DNA of 64,000 nucleotides from NCBI RefSeq assembly GCF_003313505.1, contig NZ_QMHO01000017.1, forward strand, positions 1 to 64,000, given 5' to 3'. The translations under genes and the position numbers were made by a program. The notes under the pieces are model-generated. The model had not been told where the DNA came from. It saw nothing but the letters and a program-made list of their open reading frames with translations, and ran no database searches. Positions 43,646-54,200 of the stretch are shown here, in pieces (position 1 is the first letter of the stretch; each line of letters opens with the position of its first letter). This stretch comes from Pedobacter nanyangensis. GTDB taxonomy: Bacteria; Bacteroidota; Bacteroidia; Sphingobacteriales; Sphingobacteriaceae.

Positions 43646-44236
43646 TTATTGCTTGGTTAATTTTTTTAGCTCTGATTGGTTCACCTTAATTTTATATTTT
43701 GCCCTTAGGCTGTTGATCCAATCGTTTTCCAGTTGTTGTTGAAAATCACCGATGACCTGTCCCCTTACTTCGCTAAACTGCTTACCTTCATATTTTTGGG
43801 CATTCTTATCGAAATAAGTTTTGATCTGGCCATCATCTTCCTGTGCCTTTGACCAAATTTTTTGCTCACATACATTGAACATTAGCACGCCCTCTCTGTA
43901 TTCGTTCATAATATAGCCATATTCTGGTGAATTTACAGGAATTTTATTCTGGGACTTGAGCGCTTCTTCATAGCCAGCAATTTCTTGCTTGTAGGCTTCA
44001 TCAGCATCTAGGCCCATTGCTTTGGCTTCGGCAACCTTTAGTTTGAAGTTGACATACAGCTCCAAATAAGCTTCCAGGTCTTTGTAGTTCAAAGTTCCTT
44101 CACCCGCATGGTTTTTCTTATAAACCCATAAAAATTCTTTGCTATTGATAGGGTTTCCGTTGATTGAAGCCACATTTTGGGCATATACCAGATTTCCAGC
44201 AACAGTAAAAATTAGAGCTAAACAGGCTTTTTTCAC
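43646..44236 (-). CDS. SurA-like periplasmic protein lacking a parvulin domain
   Basis: 196 residues. After a signal peptide (1-19, VYAQ) comes the N-terminal chaperone region seen in larger Bacteroidota peptidylprolyl isomerases (ASINGNPINSKEFLWVYKKNH, LELYVNFKLKVAEAKAMGLD), then directly their C-terminal half (EYREGVLMFNVCEQKIWSKA, YFDKNAQKYEGKQF, NSLRAKYKIKVNQ). The two PPIase domains that normally lie between are absent. It is probably a periplasmic chaperone. It lies 68 bases upstream of the full-length SurA-like gene on the same strand. Confidence 0.8.
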   Translation of the reverse strand: MKKACLALIFTVAGNLVYAQNVASINGNPINSKEFLWVYKKNHAGEGTLNYKDLEAYLELYVNFKLKVAEAKAMGLDADEAYKQEIAGYEEALKSQNKIPVNSPEYGYIMNEYREGVLMFNVCEQKIWSKAQEDDGQIKTYFDKNAQKYEGKQFSEVRGQVIGDFQQQLENDWINSLRAKYKIKVNQSELKKLTKQ

Positions 44237-44330
44237 AAAAGATGCGTTTTTTAATTATTGGATAAAAGTAACAATTTAAGGTGCTATAATAAGATATTTA
44301 ACTAATTTTAACAGAAATTTTTTCCTAAAA

Positions 44331-44897
44331 ATGAATAGCAGCCAACTTATTACTAACGCAGAAGCTTTACGTTTATTTTTTACCGATGATGTTTACTTGG
44401 CTGGTGAGCTTACAACGATGGAAAACCAAGCTCCGGAAGCTACAATTGCGGACAAGCCTAAGATGGAGGTGCCTAAGCTGGAAGAGCCGGCTCCAGGCGA
44501 CAAGGAGGTTTTCGATTTCAAATATTTGGGCAAAAACGAGAAAAAGATCTTGATCCTGGTAAATGATGCGAAACACCCCGTGAGCACCCCTCAAGGTACT
44601 GAATTGCTGAGGAAACTGGTGCTTTCGATCAACTTGAAAAACGCCGATTTTGCCTTGCTGAATTACTCGGCCTATGCAACGGCTAAATTCGAGCATCTTA
44701 ATGCCTTTTTCTCTTGCAGGTTTTTACTTTCTTTTGGGGTATCATCAAATGAGCTAGGCCTCGGAGAGCATTTGCTGCATCAATTGCATCCGCTCCAAAA
44801 CATCCAGATGATTTTCACCCATAATCTTCATGCCTTAGATGCCGATATAAATGCGAAGAAAACGTTGTGGGGAACTTTAAAAAACTTGAATATATGA
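44331..44897 (+). CDS. conserved protein of unknown function upstream of rdgB
   Basis: 188 residues. An acidic Pro/Lys/Glu-rich linker (about 30-57) separates a short N-terminal segment from an alpha/beta domain (KKILILVNDAKH, TELLRKLVLSINLKNADFALLN, FFSCRFLLSFGV). The domain pattern loosely recalls the DNA polymerase III psi (HolD) fold of Bacteroidota, but I cannot establish this. The stop overlaps the rdgB start (ATGA), so the two are translationally coupled. Confidence 0.7.
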   Translation: MNSSQLITNAEALRLFFTDDVYLAGELTTMENQAPEATIADKPKMEVPKLEEPAPGDKEVFDFKYLGKNEKKILILVNDAKHPVSTPQGTELLRKLVLSINLKNADFALLNYSAYATAKFEHLNAFFSCRFLLSFGVSSNELGLGEHLLHQLHPLQNIQMIFTHNLHALDADINAKKTLWGTLKNLNI

Positions 44898-45478
44898 CCC
44901 AAAAAATAGTTTTTGCCACCAACAATGTGCATAAAACAGCTGAGGTTGCCAACATCCTGGCACCTCAATACCAAGTGCTGAATTTAAAAGACATCCATTG
45001 CTTGGTAGACATTCCCGAAACAGGCAATACCTTTGCGGAAAATGCCTCTTTAAAGAGCAGTTATGTATATCAAAACTATCATTTGGATTGCTTTGCAGAC
45101 GATAGCGGATTGGAAGTAGATGCCTTAAACAACGCCCCTGGAATTTTTTCTGCAAGATACAGTGGTATAAAAGACGACAGCACCAACCTGCAGCTTTTAC
45201 TAAAAAACATGGAAGGTAAAAGCGATAGAAAAGCACGCTTTAAAACGGTTATTTCTTTACTTAAAAATGGAGAAAATCATTTATTTGAAGGGGTAATTGA
45301 AGGTACCATCAGAACCGAGCCGGCAGGTTCCAAAGGATTTGGCTATGATCCGATTTTCCAACCAAATGGCTACAATATTACTTTTGCAGAAATGGAAATG
45401 TCTGAAAAGAACAAAATAAGCCATAGGGCCCTGGCCATGCAGAAACTGGTAGATTTTCTAAAAGAAGATCACAGCTAG
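44894..45478 (+). CDS. rdgB: non-canonical purine NTP pyrophosphatase (RdgB/HAM1)
   Basis: 194 residues from ATG 44894 (MTQKIVFATNNVHK); the longer in-frame start at 44867 is inside the upstream gene. Hydrolyses dITP and XTP to keep deaminated purines out of DNA. Motifs: TNNVHKTAEV, FAENASLKSSYVY, FADDSGLEVDALNNAPGIFSARY (catalytic Asp residues), GSKGFGYDPIF and KNKISHRALA. Confidence 0.95.
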   Translation: MTQKIVFATNNVHKTAEVANILAPQYQVLNLKDIHCLVDIPETGNTFAENASLKSSYVYQNYHLDCFADDSGLEVDALNNAPGIFSARYSGIKDDSTNLQLLLKNMEGKSDRKARFKTVISLLKNGENHLFEGVIEGTIRTEPAGSKGFGYDPIFQPNGYNITFAEMEMSEKNKISHRALAMQKLVDFLKEDHS

Positions 45479-45591
45479 GAATGAAACAACATCCTTTAAG
45501 GGTTATGAAATCTGCGCTTTGCGCTAAAGAGATATCACCATTTTGTGTTTTTACTCATTCCTTACTATATCCATTGGAAAGTTGCACTTAA

Positions 45592-45624
45592 AGGCTTACG
45601 AAGTTTTCGGGGCTCCGTAAGCCT
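45592..45624. terminator. hairpin between rdgB and the serine hydrolase
   Basis: A 9-base stem (AGGCTTACG with CGTAAGCCT) and 15-base loop lie between the convergent genes. No T-run; a weak terminator candidate. Confidence 0.4.
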
Positions 45625-45639
45625 ATCTGTTGCAAGGCA

Positions 45640-47457
45640 TTAATTTTTACCTTTATCAATTGCTCGGTTAACCACATCCTGAATGCGCGGGCGGATATTA
45701 AGTTTACCTAGCATTTCACTCACCGTAGGATTTACCCGGTTCGTTAAAATGATGTAAACCATGTTACGGGCCGGATCTGTCCAAACACCAATTCCGGTGT
45801 AACCCGTATGCCCAAAAGTTTGCGGAGAAGCTAGCTCCGAAGGATATTTTTTGGTCAAATCAGGATCCCATCTATCGAAACCCAAGCCTCTCCTGCTTAC
45901 ATTAGATTGTTTGCTGGTAAACATCTCTACCGTTTGGGGCGTAAAATACTGTTCTCCGCCATAGGTTCCTTTATTAAGGAGCATTTGGTTGTAAATAGCC
46001 AAATCATTGGCCGTACCAAATAAGCCGGCGTGTCCCGCTACCCCACCTTTTAACGCAGCTCCCTGATCATGAACATAGCCTTCTAACAAGGTTTTTCTAA
46101 ACACCTTATCATCTTCTGTAGGCACAATTCTGTCTTTCGAGAATCGGTTTCTTGGCAAATATCCTGCCGTTTGCATCCCCAAAGGAATATAAAAATTCTG
46201 CTGTACGTATTGATCTTCGGGCATTTCAGAAATGTGTTCAACAATATCCTGCATCACATACATGCTGATATCGCTATATACATAAGTGCCTCTGGTTTTT
46301 ATCGGCGAATTCAACATTTTTGGCCACATAAAATCGTTAAAGAAGCCCTTTTTGATGTAGTAGCGATCTGCCACTTTAGTTGGATAAGCCGCTGAAGAAT
46401 CTCTACTATAATCACCCTCCTTTACAAAATTGTGAAAGGGAATGTATGGGATAAAGCCCGCCTGGTGCAGCATTACCTCTCTTACACTAATTCCGTTCAT
46501 GGGCGTATTGCGGGCCTTGGCGATGTAGTAGCCAATATTGGTGTCCAATTTCAATTTCTTTTCCTCTACCAAGCGCATTACACTTGGCGTGGTTGCGGTT
46601 GTTTTGGTTACCGAAGCCAGGTCAAAGATATCCGTTACCTTATCAGCCTGTAAATTTTCATAAGTATGGTAACCAAAAGCTTTGTTGTAGATTACCTTGC
46701 CATCTTTTGCCACCAATACCACCATTCCTGGAGCGGCTTTTTTTGCGATACCTTCGTTCACGATCTCGTCTATCTCTCTCAAATCGTTGCTATTTACCTG
46801 TGCATCTTCGGGCACAGTGTATTTTAAACGGGTGGCTTGGGTTAAATAACCTGCTCCCTTTGCATATTTAGTAGAATAGGATTTATCGAGCAACTGGGTG
46901 GCGGCAATACCGCCGAATATAAATTGAGGGGCAACCAAGGCCGCTTCTTCATTATCCTCTGAGCTCCAAACCAACGGGGCATTCAATTGATCAAACGAAG
47001 CTAAAGCACTGCCGTTGCCAAACAGAGCCACTACCACATTTTTACTTTTGGCCATATTGTTGATAAAGCCTACATATTTTGCGCTTCGGGCCATGTCACT
47101 ATTCAATGCCACGATAATGGTATTGTAGAATTTCACATCGTCTTCCAGATCATTCAAGGTGGTTGAATCGGTATATTTAAGTGCGCTCAAGCTAGCAATG
47201 GGGGCATACTTATTTAAAAGACTGTCAAAACCTAACTGATATTGATAGCCCAAACCTATGGATACCATTTTCTTCTGCGCCAAACCCACTATCGGAATAA
47301 AGTTTTGGTAATTATTAAGCAGTACCGTGTGCTTTACCACGTCGTTGATCTTGTTTAAACGATTTTGGTTTTGTTTATGATCTTGGGCGCAGGCAGTAAA
47401 GGAAACAACAGCAGTCAAACAAATGGCGATCACGCCCATCAGGTTATTTTTTCTCAT
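45640..47457 (-). CDS. GH3 C-terminal-like domain fused to a beta-lactamase-family serine hydrolase
   Basis: 605 residues. A lipoprotein signal ends at SFTAC (Cys23). Residues about 35-200 look like the C-terminal alpha/beta domain of GH3 beta-N-acetylglucosaminidases (VGLAQKKMVSIGLG, YNTIIVALN, VVVALFGNGSAL). Residues about 215-600 are a class C-type serine hydrolase with SVTK (SxxK), a Tyr-Ser-Asp (YxN position) and HTGYTG (HxG). The catalytic GH3 barrel present in the usual NagZ-type fusion is missing. Likely a periplasmic peptidase or esterase on cell-wall fragments. It overlaps the amidohydrolase by 14 bases. Confidence 0.85.
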   Translation of the reverse strand: MRKNNLMGVIAICLTAVVSFTACAQDHKQNQNRLNKINDVVKHTVLLNNYQNFIPIVGLAQKKMVSIGLGYQYQLGFDSLLNKYAPIASLSALKYTDSTTLNDLEDDVKFYNTIIVALNSDMARSAKYVGFINNMAKSKNVVVALFGNGSALASFDQLNAPLVWSSEDNEEAALVAPQFIFGGIAATQLLDKSYSTKYAKGAGYLTQATRLKYTVPEDAQVNSNDLREIDEIVNEGIAKKAAPGMVVLVAKDGKVIYNKAFGYHTYENLQADKVTDIFDLASVTKTTATTPSVMRLVEEKKLKLDTNIGYYIAKARNTPMNGISVREVMLHQAGFIPYIPFHNFVKEGDYSRDSSAAYPTKVADRYYIKKGFFNDFMWPKMLNSPIKTRGTYVYSDISMYVMQDIVEHISEMPEDQYVQQNFYIPLGMQTAGYLPRNRFSKDRIVPTEDDKVFRKTLLEGYVHDQGAALKGGVAGHAGLFGTANDLAIYNQMLLNKGTYGGEQYFTPQTVEMFTSKQSNVSRRGLGFDRWDPDLTKKYPSELASPQTFGHTGYTGIGVWTDPARNMVYIILTNRVNPTVSEMLGKLNIRPRIQDVVNRAIDKGKN

Positions 47458-49081
47458 AAACTTTTTCTCCGTTAACGTATGTTCTAATTACTTTATTTTC
47501 TAAAATTTGTTTTGCATTTGCTTTCAACAGGTCGTTTTCCATCCATACAAAATCGGCGAATTTACCAACTTCCAAACTACCTTTTTCATTTTCTTCAAAA
47601 TTTGATTTGGCAGCCCAAATGGTCATTCCTCTAATGGTTTCTTCGGGCGTTAAAGCATTTTCTACCTGAAAGCCCGCAGCGGGCCAACCTGTTGCATCTT
47701 TTCTGGCGGTAGCGGCATAAAAGGTAAGCATAGGGTTAATCTGCTCCACAGGAAAATCAGTCCCCAAAGGAAGCCAACCATTTTGCTTTAACAATTGTTT
47801 GTAGGCGTAGGCACCTTTTATCCTATCTTTTCCTAATCGAGCTTGTGCCCAGTACATATCGGAAGTAGCATGAGTGGGCTGCACCGATGGCACGATCTTC
47901 GCTTTTCCAAACAGTTCAAAATCTTGTGGGGCAACTACTTGGGCGTGCTCAATACGCCAACGTTTATCGTTGTTAGCTCCCAAAACCTGGTTATAGATTT
48001 TAAGGATGGCCCTATTGGCAGAGTCTCCAATGGCATGGGTGCACATTTGGAAATTATGTTCATTGATCCTCTTTGCAACTTTTTCGAAATGGGCTAAATC
48101 ACTCAACATAAAGCCTTTTTTATGAGGCATGTCACTGTATGGATGTAATAAACAGGCGCCTCTTGAACCCAATGCGCCGTCGCCATATACTTTAAAAGAC
48201 CTTACGTTTAACCGATTTGTTTTGATTGCGCCGCGTTTAATAAGGTAGTCGTAATTTTTTTCACGATCCGATAGCATGACGTAGAAACGCATTTTCAAGT
48301 CGCCATTTTTTTGCAATTGCTCAATTCCCTCCACGGCATCATAGTCGAGGCCACAATCATCAATGGTAGTTAACCCTACCGCAAAGCAATTATTTTGCGC
48401 TTGCAACAGCAACGATTTCATTTGTGTGTGGGTAAGGTCTGGAATTTTGCGGTTCACCAAATCAACGGCATTATCGATGAGTACACCGGTAAGTTTGCCA
48501 TTTTTTTCTACAATTTCACCTCCCGTAAGTTCATAAGCTTTGGTAATTCCAGCAATTTCAAGTGCTTTTTGATTAGCAATAGCAGCATGTCCGTCGATTC
48601 TGGTAAGTAAAACGGGTCTATCAGGAAAAAGCCGGTCTAATTTATCTTTGGTAGGGAATTGCTTTTCAGGCCAGTCGTTTTGATCCCATCCCCTGCCGGT
48701 TAGCCAACCCTCGGGGTGAGCCTTTGCAAATTCCTGCAACCTGGCCAACGCTTCATCCCATGATTTAGCCTCCGTTAGGTTGGCATTATTTAAACTTTGT
48801 GCATAACCAAAAAAATGTGCGTGGGCGTCAATAAAACCTGGATAGATGGCTTTTCCTTGGCCGTTCAGGGTTTCCTTAGCGGGATATTGCGACAGGATAT
48901 CGTCTGATTTTCCTAAGGCCAATATTTTTCCGTCGTTGATGGCCATGGCTTCTACCACTTCAAAGCCTTCATTTACGGTGTAAATACGGGCATTGTAAAC
49001 TACCAGGTCGGCTTTTTTTGTGTTGCAGGACATCAGGAACAGTGTGGTGGCCGCAAGCATTACAGCTGTGAATTTTCTCAT
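47444..49081 (-). CDS. YtcJ-like amidohydrolase lipoprotein
   Basis: 545 residues. A lipobox (FLMSCN, Cys19) indicates a membrane-anchored periplasmic enzyme. Metal-dependent amidohydrolase motifs: FIDAHAHF (about 79-86), LTRIDGHAA, CTHAIGDSAN (about 340), RIEHAQVV and PLGTDFPVE. YtcJ/NfdA-type enzymes hydrolyse N-formyl or related amide bonds; the substrate here is unknown. The stop overlaps the start of the serine hydrolase by 14 bases, so both are made from one message. Confidence 0.88.
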   Translation of the reverse strand: MRKFTAVMLAATTLFLMSCNTKKADLVVYNARIYTVNEGFEVVEAMAINDGKILALGKSDDILSQYPAKETLNGQGKAIYPGFIDAHAHFFGYAQSLNNANLTEAKSWDEALARLQEFAKAHPEGWLTGRGWDQNDWPEKQFPTKDKLDRLFPDRPVLLTRIDGHAAIANQKALEIAGITKAYELTGGEIVEKNGKLTGVLIDNAVDLVNRKIPDLTHTQMKSLLLQAQNNCFAVGLTTIDDCGLDYDAVEGIEQLQKNGDLKMRFYVMLSDREKNYDYLIKRGAIKTNRLNVRSFKVYGDGALGSRGACLLHPYSDMPHKKGFMLSDLAHFEKVAKRINEHNFQMCTHAIGDSANRAILKIYNQVLGANNDKRWRIEHAQVVAPQDFELFGKAKIVPSVQPTHATSDMYWAQARLGKDRIKGAYAYKQLLKQNGWLPLGTDFPVEQINPMLTFYAATARKDATGWPAAGFQVENALTPEETIRGMTIWAAKSNFEENEKGSLEVGKFADFVWMENDLLKANAKQILENKVIRTYVNGEKVYEKK

Positions 49082-49701
49082 GCAAGATAATTTTGGTTTT
49101 TCATTTTAAAGATAGGAAAGTTTAGGGTTTATAAAGGTTTTTGCCTTAAATCTCCTTAAAAAACATCCGCAAAACTGCTATTGGTGGCCAGCAAATAAAA
49201 CTTGGTCATTGACAAAGAAAGACCAACTGGGCGTTTTGTTTATGGGTCAATTTATGTTAGTTCTGGTTAACATCGGCTTTTCAATATCGAACATAAAAAT
49301 TTGATAGAGAAGAATTTAAAAATATCGCTGCGTTGCAGGGCTATCTTGATCGGGGCAGCTATATTACCGATTATCGGCTGCGTGAAAGTTGCAATACAAG
49401 CAGCCCCATTTTTTCCAACCATCGGGGAAAAAAAGCCTCATTAAGCTCCAACCAAACTTGCAAAAACCCGCATTACTGCACCTAAACACACATTTTGATT
49501 ACGGCATATTTTTAGAGATAAAGGGATTAAATCGCTGTACAAGCATTTCGTCAATCCTATGCGTGACCCTTTGTCTACTAAGTAAACAAACCATCGCTAT
49601 TAGCACGCCTTTCTACCTATGAAAAACTTAATATTTTCGGTGTAAAAACTTGTATTTAAATTATATAACTTTGCAACTTCAATAAATATCCCATTTTGAT
49701 A
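49082..49701. other. 620-base intergenic region
   Basis: No gene is supported between the divergent amidohydrolase and GDPD-like genes. A TAACTTTG box at 49666-49673 is a likely -7 element for the right-hand gene. An imperfect inverted repeat (GGGGCAGC at about 49352 with GCAGCCCC near 49400) surrounds a GC-richer patch. The 77-codon frame at 49389 has no coding features. Confidence 0.4.
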
Positions 49702-50586
49702 ATGCCCTTTCCAATTAGACGTGTCGTTTTATTTATCAGTTGCTTCACGGGATTTCTGCTGTTCCTTAGCTCCTGTGGCCGACCTTCGCCAATGGATACT
49801 CCTATCAATTTTTTGGGACACAAAGGCAGTGGCAGCAATAATTACAACGATTTTTTGATTGAAAACACGCTTCCATCAGTGCAAAATGCCGCAGGCAGGC
49901 TTGATGGTGTTGAGCTGGACATTCAAATGAGCCTTGATGGTACCCCGTGGGTTTGGCACAACAGCAATTTGAGCGGCTTTGTATGCAATAGCTCTTCCCA
50001 GGACATTATTCCTGAAATGAGAGATACGGATATCGAAAAGATCAATATTTGCCACAAAAATAAAACCGACCGTATTTATAAGCTTTCGGAAATTGTGGAT
50101 TGGAACAATAATACGGGCAGAGGTCTCTATCTCTCGCTAGACATTAAAATATCCTTTAGCGCAGCCACTTTTAGTTTATATGGAAATAGAAATGGCTACT
50201 TGACCCAATTGGCCACCAGCTTGGCACAGGTATTCCAAAATTATAAATTTATTGATAGGACTTTGGTAGAGGTAGATAGCCAGTTGTTTTGTACCCAACT
50301 GAAATCAAATAATGCCACCAAGGGAATTACCACCTGTTTCATGAGATACGAACCCATGCCTCAAAAAATAAATAATGCACTGAGATTGGGCTATGATGGA
50401 CTAAGCTGCAACTACACCGATCCAACGGTAACCAAAGAAACTGTAGCCGCGGCTCGCAAAGCCGGTTTAAAAGTGCAATTGTGGACGCCCTACTACCGAG
50501 ACGAGCTTAGAATTGCCTTTGCAATGAACCCAGATTTTATTCAAACGGATAATATATATGCCAAACAGGCCCTAAATGTTAGGTAA
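49702..50586 (+). CDS. glycerophosphodiester phosphodiesterase-like lipoprotein
   Basis: About 294 residues from ATG 49702. A lipoprotein signal (LLFLSSCG, Cys about 25) precedes a GDPD TIM barrel: FLGHKGSG (first catalytic His), IENTLPSV, DGVELDIQMSLDGTPWVWH (metal-binding Glu-x-Asp and second His), ending with GLKVQLWTPY and PDFIQTDN. It should split glycerophosphodiesters in the periplasm. The Gly-Ser-rich insert after the first His differs slightly from standard HRG. Its 3' end overlaps the convergent cytidine deaminase by eight bases. Confidence 0.85.
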   Translation: MPFPIRRVVLFISCFTGFLLFLSSCGRPSPMDTPINFLGHKGSGSNNYNDFLIENTLPSVQNAAGRLDGVELDIQMSLDGTPWVWHNSNLSGFVCNSSSQDIIPEMRDTDIEKINICHKNKTDRIYKLSEIVDWNNNTGRGLYLSLDIKISFSAATFSLYGNRNGYLTQLATSLAQVFQNYKFIDRTLVEVDSQLFCTQLKSNNATKGITTCFMRYEPMPQKINNALRLGYDGLSCNYTDPTVTKETVAAARKAGLKVQLWTPYYRDELRIAFAMNPDFIQTDNIYAKQALNVR

Positions 50587-51073
50587 TCCCAGCCAATCTA
50601 TCTTCTACAAAAACAAAAGGCAACAAACTTTTAATTCCTTCCACTTTCATAATTTGCCCATTTAAACAATAAAAAATTACGCTAATGGGCGATTTTTGCT
50701 TTTGCTCAAATTCTGCCATAACCTGTAAACAAGCCCCACAGGAAGTGACAGGGTTCTTGATTTCAAAACTTTCGGTGAAAGCAGTAATGGCCATTGTTTT
50801 GACCACCGCATTTGGCTTTGAAGAACCTATGGCGAAAAGCGCCACCCTTTCGGCGCACAGCCCAGAAGGATAAGCAACGTTTTCTTGATTACTGCCCAGT
50901 ACAATTTCCCCATCTGCCAATTGTATTGCCGTACCCACCTTAAACTTAGAATAGGGTGAGTATGATGTTTTTAGGGCTTCCTCTGCCCGTATGCACAAAA
51001 GTCTGTCCTCTACAGAAAGCTCGCTGAGCTGTTCGTAGGTTTGGTAACTAATGTTAAAGTGATGTACATTCAT
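50579..51073 (-). CDS. cdd: cytidine deaminase
   Basis: 164 residues. Deaminates cytidine and deoxycytidine for pyrimidine salvage. Zinc site and proton shuttle: PSGLCAERVALFA (Cys-Ala-Glu, about 72-84) and TSCGACLQVMAEF (CxxC, about 108-120). YSPYSKFKVGTAIQLADG is the usual N-terminal signature. It is transcribed alone, converging with the GDPD-like gene. Confidence 0.93.
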   Translation of the reverse strand: MNVHHFNISYQTYEQLSELSVEDRLLCIRAEEALKTSYSPYSKFKVGTAIQLADGEIVLGSNQENVAYPSGLCAERVALFAIGSSKPNAVVKTMAITAFTESFEIKNPVTSCGACLQVMAEFEQKQKSPISVIFYCLNGQIMKVEGIKSLLPFVFVEDRLAGIT

Positions 51074-51211
51074 AAATTAAACATACAAATTAGAATTAAT
51101 AATTGATTGTAGACAGACCAAAACTTTATGGAGCTAGCTTTGTTTGCTTTAAGTGGCAAAAAGCCATTTTAAAATAAATAACTATATTAAACCATCAAAA
51201 AACAACTACTC

Positions 51212-54200
51212 TTGAACAAATATTTTAGAAAAGGCCTTAAGATTATTTTATGGATTGTTGCCAGTATTATTTTACTGGTAGTGCTTATTGCGCTTTCCTT
51301 AAATATTCCCGCGGTACAAAATTTTGTAAAGGATAAAGCCATTGGTTACCTCAAAAACAAAACAAAAACCGAGGTAAGACTGGAAAGTATTAAGATAGCA
51401 CTCCCAAAAGATGTGGTACTTAACAAATTCTACCTCGAAGATCTTCACAAAGACACCCTACTGTATGCTGAAAAACTACAAGTAGACATCAGTCTTTTCA
51501 AACTGCTAAAAAACACGGTAGAAATTAATTATCTGGAGCTGAAAAATATCAGGGCCAATGTAAAAAGGGTTAATCCAGATACTACCTTCAATTTTTCCTT
51601 TTTAGTGGATGCCTTTATGAGCGACCAGAAAAAACCTGAGGAAAAAGTAGAAAAGGATACCACTTCAACGCTAAAATTTTCGGTAAACAAAGTTCGTTTT
51701 GAAGATATTGGGCTTACCTACAGAGATGATGTAGCCGGCAATAATGTAAAGTTTTATCTGGGTAAACTGGAAACGAAAATCAAAGATTTTGATTTGGCCA
51801 ACCAAAAGTATGTCATCAAAAGCTTTGTGGTAAACAATACTTCCCTGGTTTACCTGCAACAAAAACCTTTAACCCAATTGGTACAACACCTAAACAACAG
51901 TGTAGATAGTGCACAAAAAGAACAGGGAAAACTACCCAACATTGAGGTACAAAAGTTCGAGTTCAATAACGTAAAGGTTAATTACAACGACCAGTTGACC
52001 ACCACCAATGCCGTAGCAAATGTCAATAAACTTGCTTTCGATAATTTAAAGGTTGATTTGACCAATGGCCAATACATTACGGATAATGCTGAGCTGGCCA
52101 ATTCCTTTGTCAAATTTGCCTTTAAACCTGCGCCGAGCAACGATTTAAGCAAGGTTAAGGATACAGTGGTAGTTGAAGAATCAACTTTGGCACTGGCCAT
52201 CAAAAAAATAAACCTGATCAACAATCAATTGCAGTTCGATAACTTAGGGGCCAAACCGCTTAAGAAAGGAATCGACTTTAACCATTTGAACATTAAAGGC
52301 CTTAATTTAGGTGCCGAAGACGTGAATTATAGCAGTAAAGGCATTACCGCCAACGTAAAAAATGGTTCACTAAGCGATCAAAGTGGCTTTGTACTTAGCG
52401 CATTAAGGGGTAATGCCATTTATAACGACAAGCAAATCAAGCTGGACAATTTCGTATTGAAAACACCAAATACCAATATCGAAAATGCAACAGACCTTAG
52501 CTTTACGTCTTTGGATGACCTGACCAAAAATCCGGAACGGGTAAAACTAAAAATCGATATCAAAAATACCACCATCGGGTTAAAGGACGCTACTTTTTTC
52601 AGTGATGCACTGCCGCAGCAATACGCCAATCAGAAAATCAAGGTAAATGCTAAAGTCAACGGATATCTAAATAGCCTCAACATTCCACAGCTACAAATTA
52701 GCGGTTTAAACAATACACAAATTGAGGTAAGTGGTAAAGCCAACAATGTGACCGATATCAACAAGGCTTACCTTGATTTAAACATTAAAAAAGTACACCT
52801 TACAAAAGGCGATATTTTGGCCATCGTACCTAAAAAATCTTTACCCCCTAGCATTCAACTCCCCAACGTCATTGATGCCAGTGGCAAATTCAAAGGCTCT
52901 ATGAGCGATTTTAACTCCAACCTGAATGTGAAGTCAGACATGGGCGGCGCTGTTTTAGCGGCAACGATGAATGGCCCGAAAGGCAGAGAAAAATACAAAG
53001 CCGATGTGAGCTTAAACAATTTTAATGTAGGCCGATTGTTGAAGCAAGAACCAACCTTGGGCAGAATATCGGCCAAAGCAGCTGTAGTGGGTACGGGCTT
53101 AGATCCTAAAAAAATCAATGCACAGTTTAATGCAACGGTGCTAAGTGCCTATTACAACAAATACAACTATCGTAATTTGAAATTATCAGGCAAGTACGCC
53201 AACCAAAATGTATCTATCAAAGGAAACATGCCCGATAGTAACGTAAATGTGGAACTCAGCGCCAACGCCAATTTAGCTGGCAAATATCCTGCGGTTAAAG
53301 CAAATGTGGCCCTAAAACAAGTCGATTTACAAAAACTGAACTTTAGTAAAACCGAATTTAGGTTTGCGGGAAACATCAAAGCCGACATCAAAACCGCAGA
53401 TGTGGATTATTTGAACGGAGATGTGTTTGCCACAGGCCTACAACTGGTAAAAGAAGGCAAAAAGTTTAACGTAGATACCATTCAGTTAAACGCCATGTCA
53501 ACCGCTACCGAAAATAAATTGGTACTTAAATCAGAATTGCTTAGCGCAACCGTAGATGGTAAATATCAATTGAGCAAAATTGGCAGTGCCATCATCAACC
53601 AAATCAACAAGTATTATCAGTTTGGAGAGGTTACCAAAATCCCACCACAACGAATCCGTTTTACGGCAAACATTTACAACCCTAAATTTTTACAGGATTT
53701 TGTACCATCGCTCACCACCTTTGCCCCTTCCAAAATCAATGGCTTAATTGATACCGAGAAAGACAGTTTGTTGATGAATGCGGTATTCCCCAAAATCACT
53801 TACAACAACATCAACTTAGATAGCATTAAACTGAATGTGGGCAACGAGGGTCAAAAGCTTAATTATCGTTTATTTGTCAACAGCATCACCAATCCATCTA
53901 TTGCTTTGTTCAATACCGAGGTTTCTGGTTCCGCAGCAGATAATAAGCTAGATTTAAATGTCTTTTTACGGGATAGGCAACGCAAAGATAAATATGTGAT
54001 TGCGGGTATTTTCCAATCCATCAATAAAGATTTCCGTTTCAACTTAGATCCTAGCAAACTATTACTGGATTACGAAAAATGGACCGTAGCCCCCGAAAAC
54101 TATATCCAATTTGGAGAATCGGGCATTTTGGCCCATCAATTCAACATCAGCCAAGGTTCACAACTGTTGAGTGTAAACAGTACTTCCGACACTCCAAACT

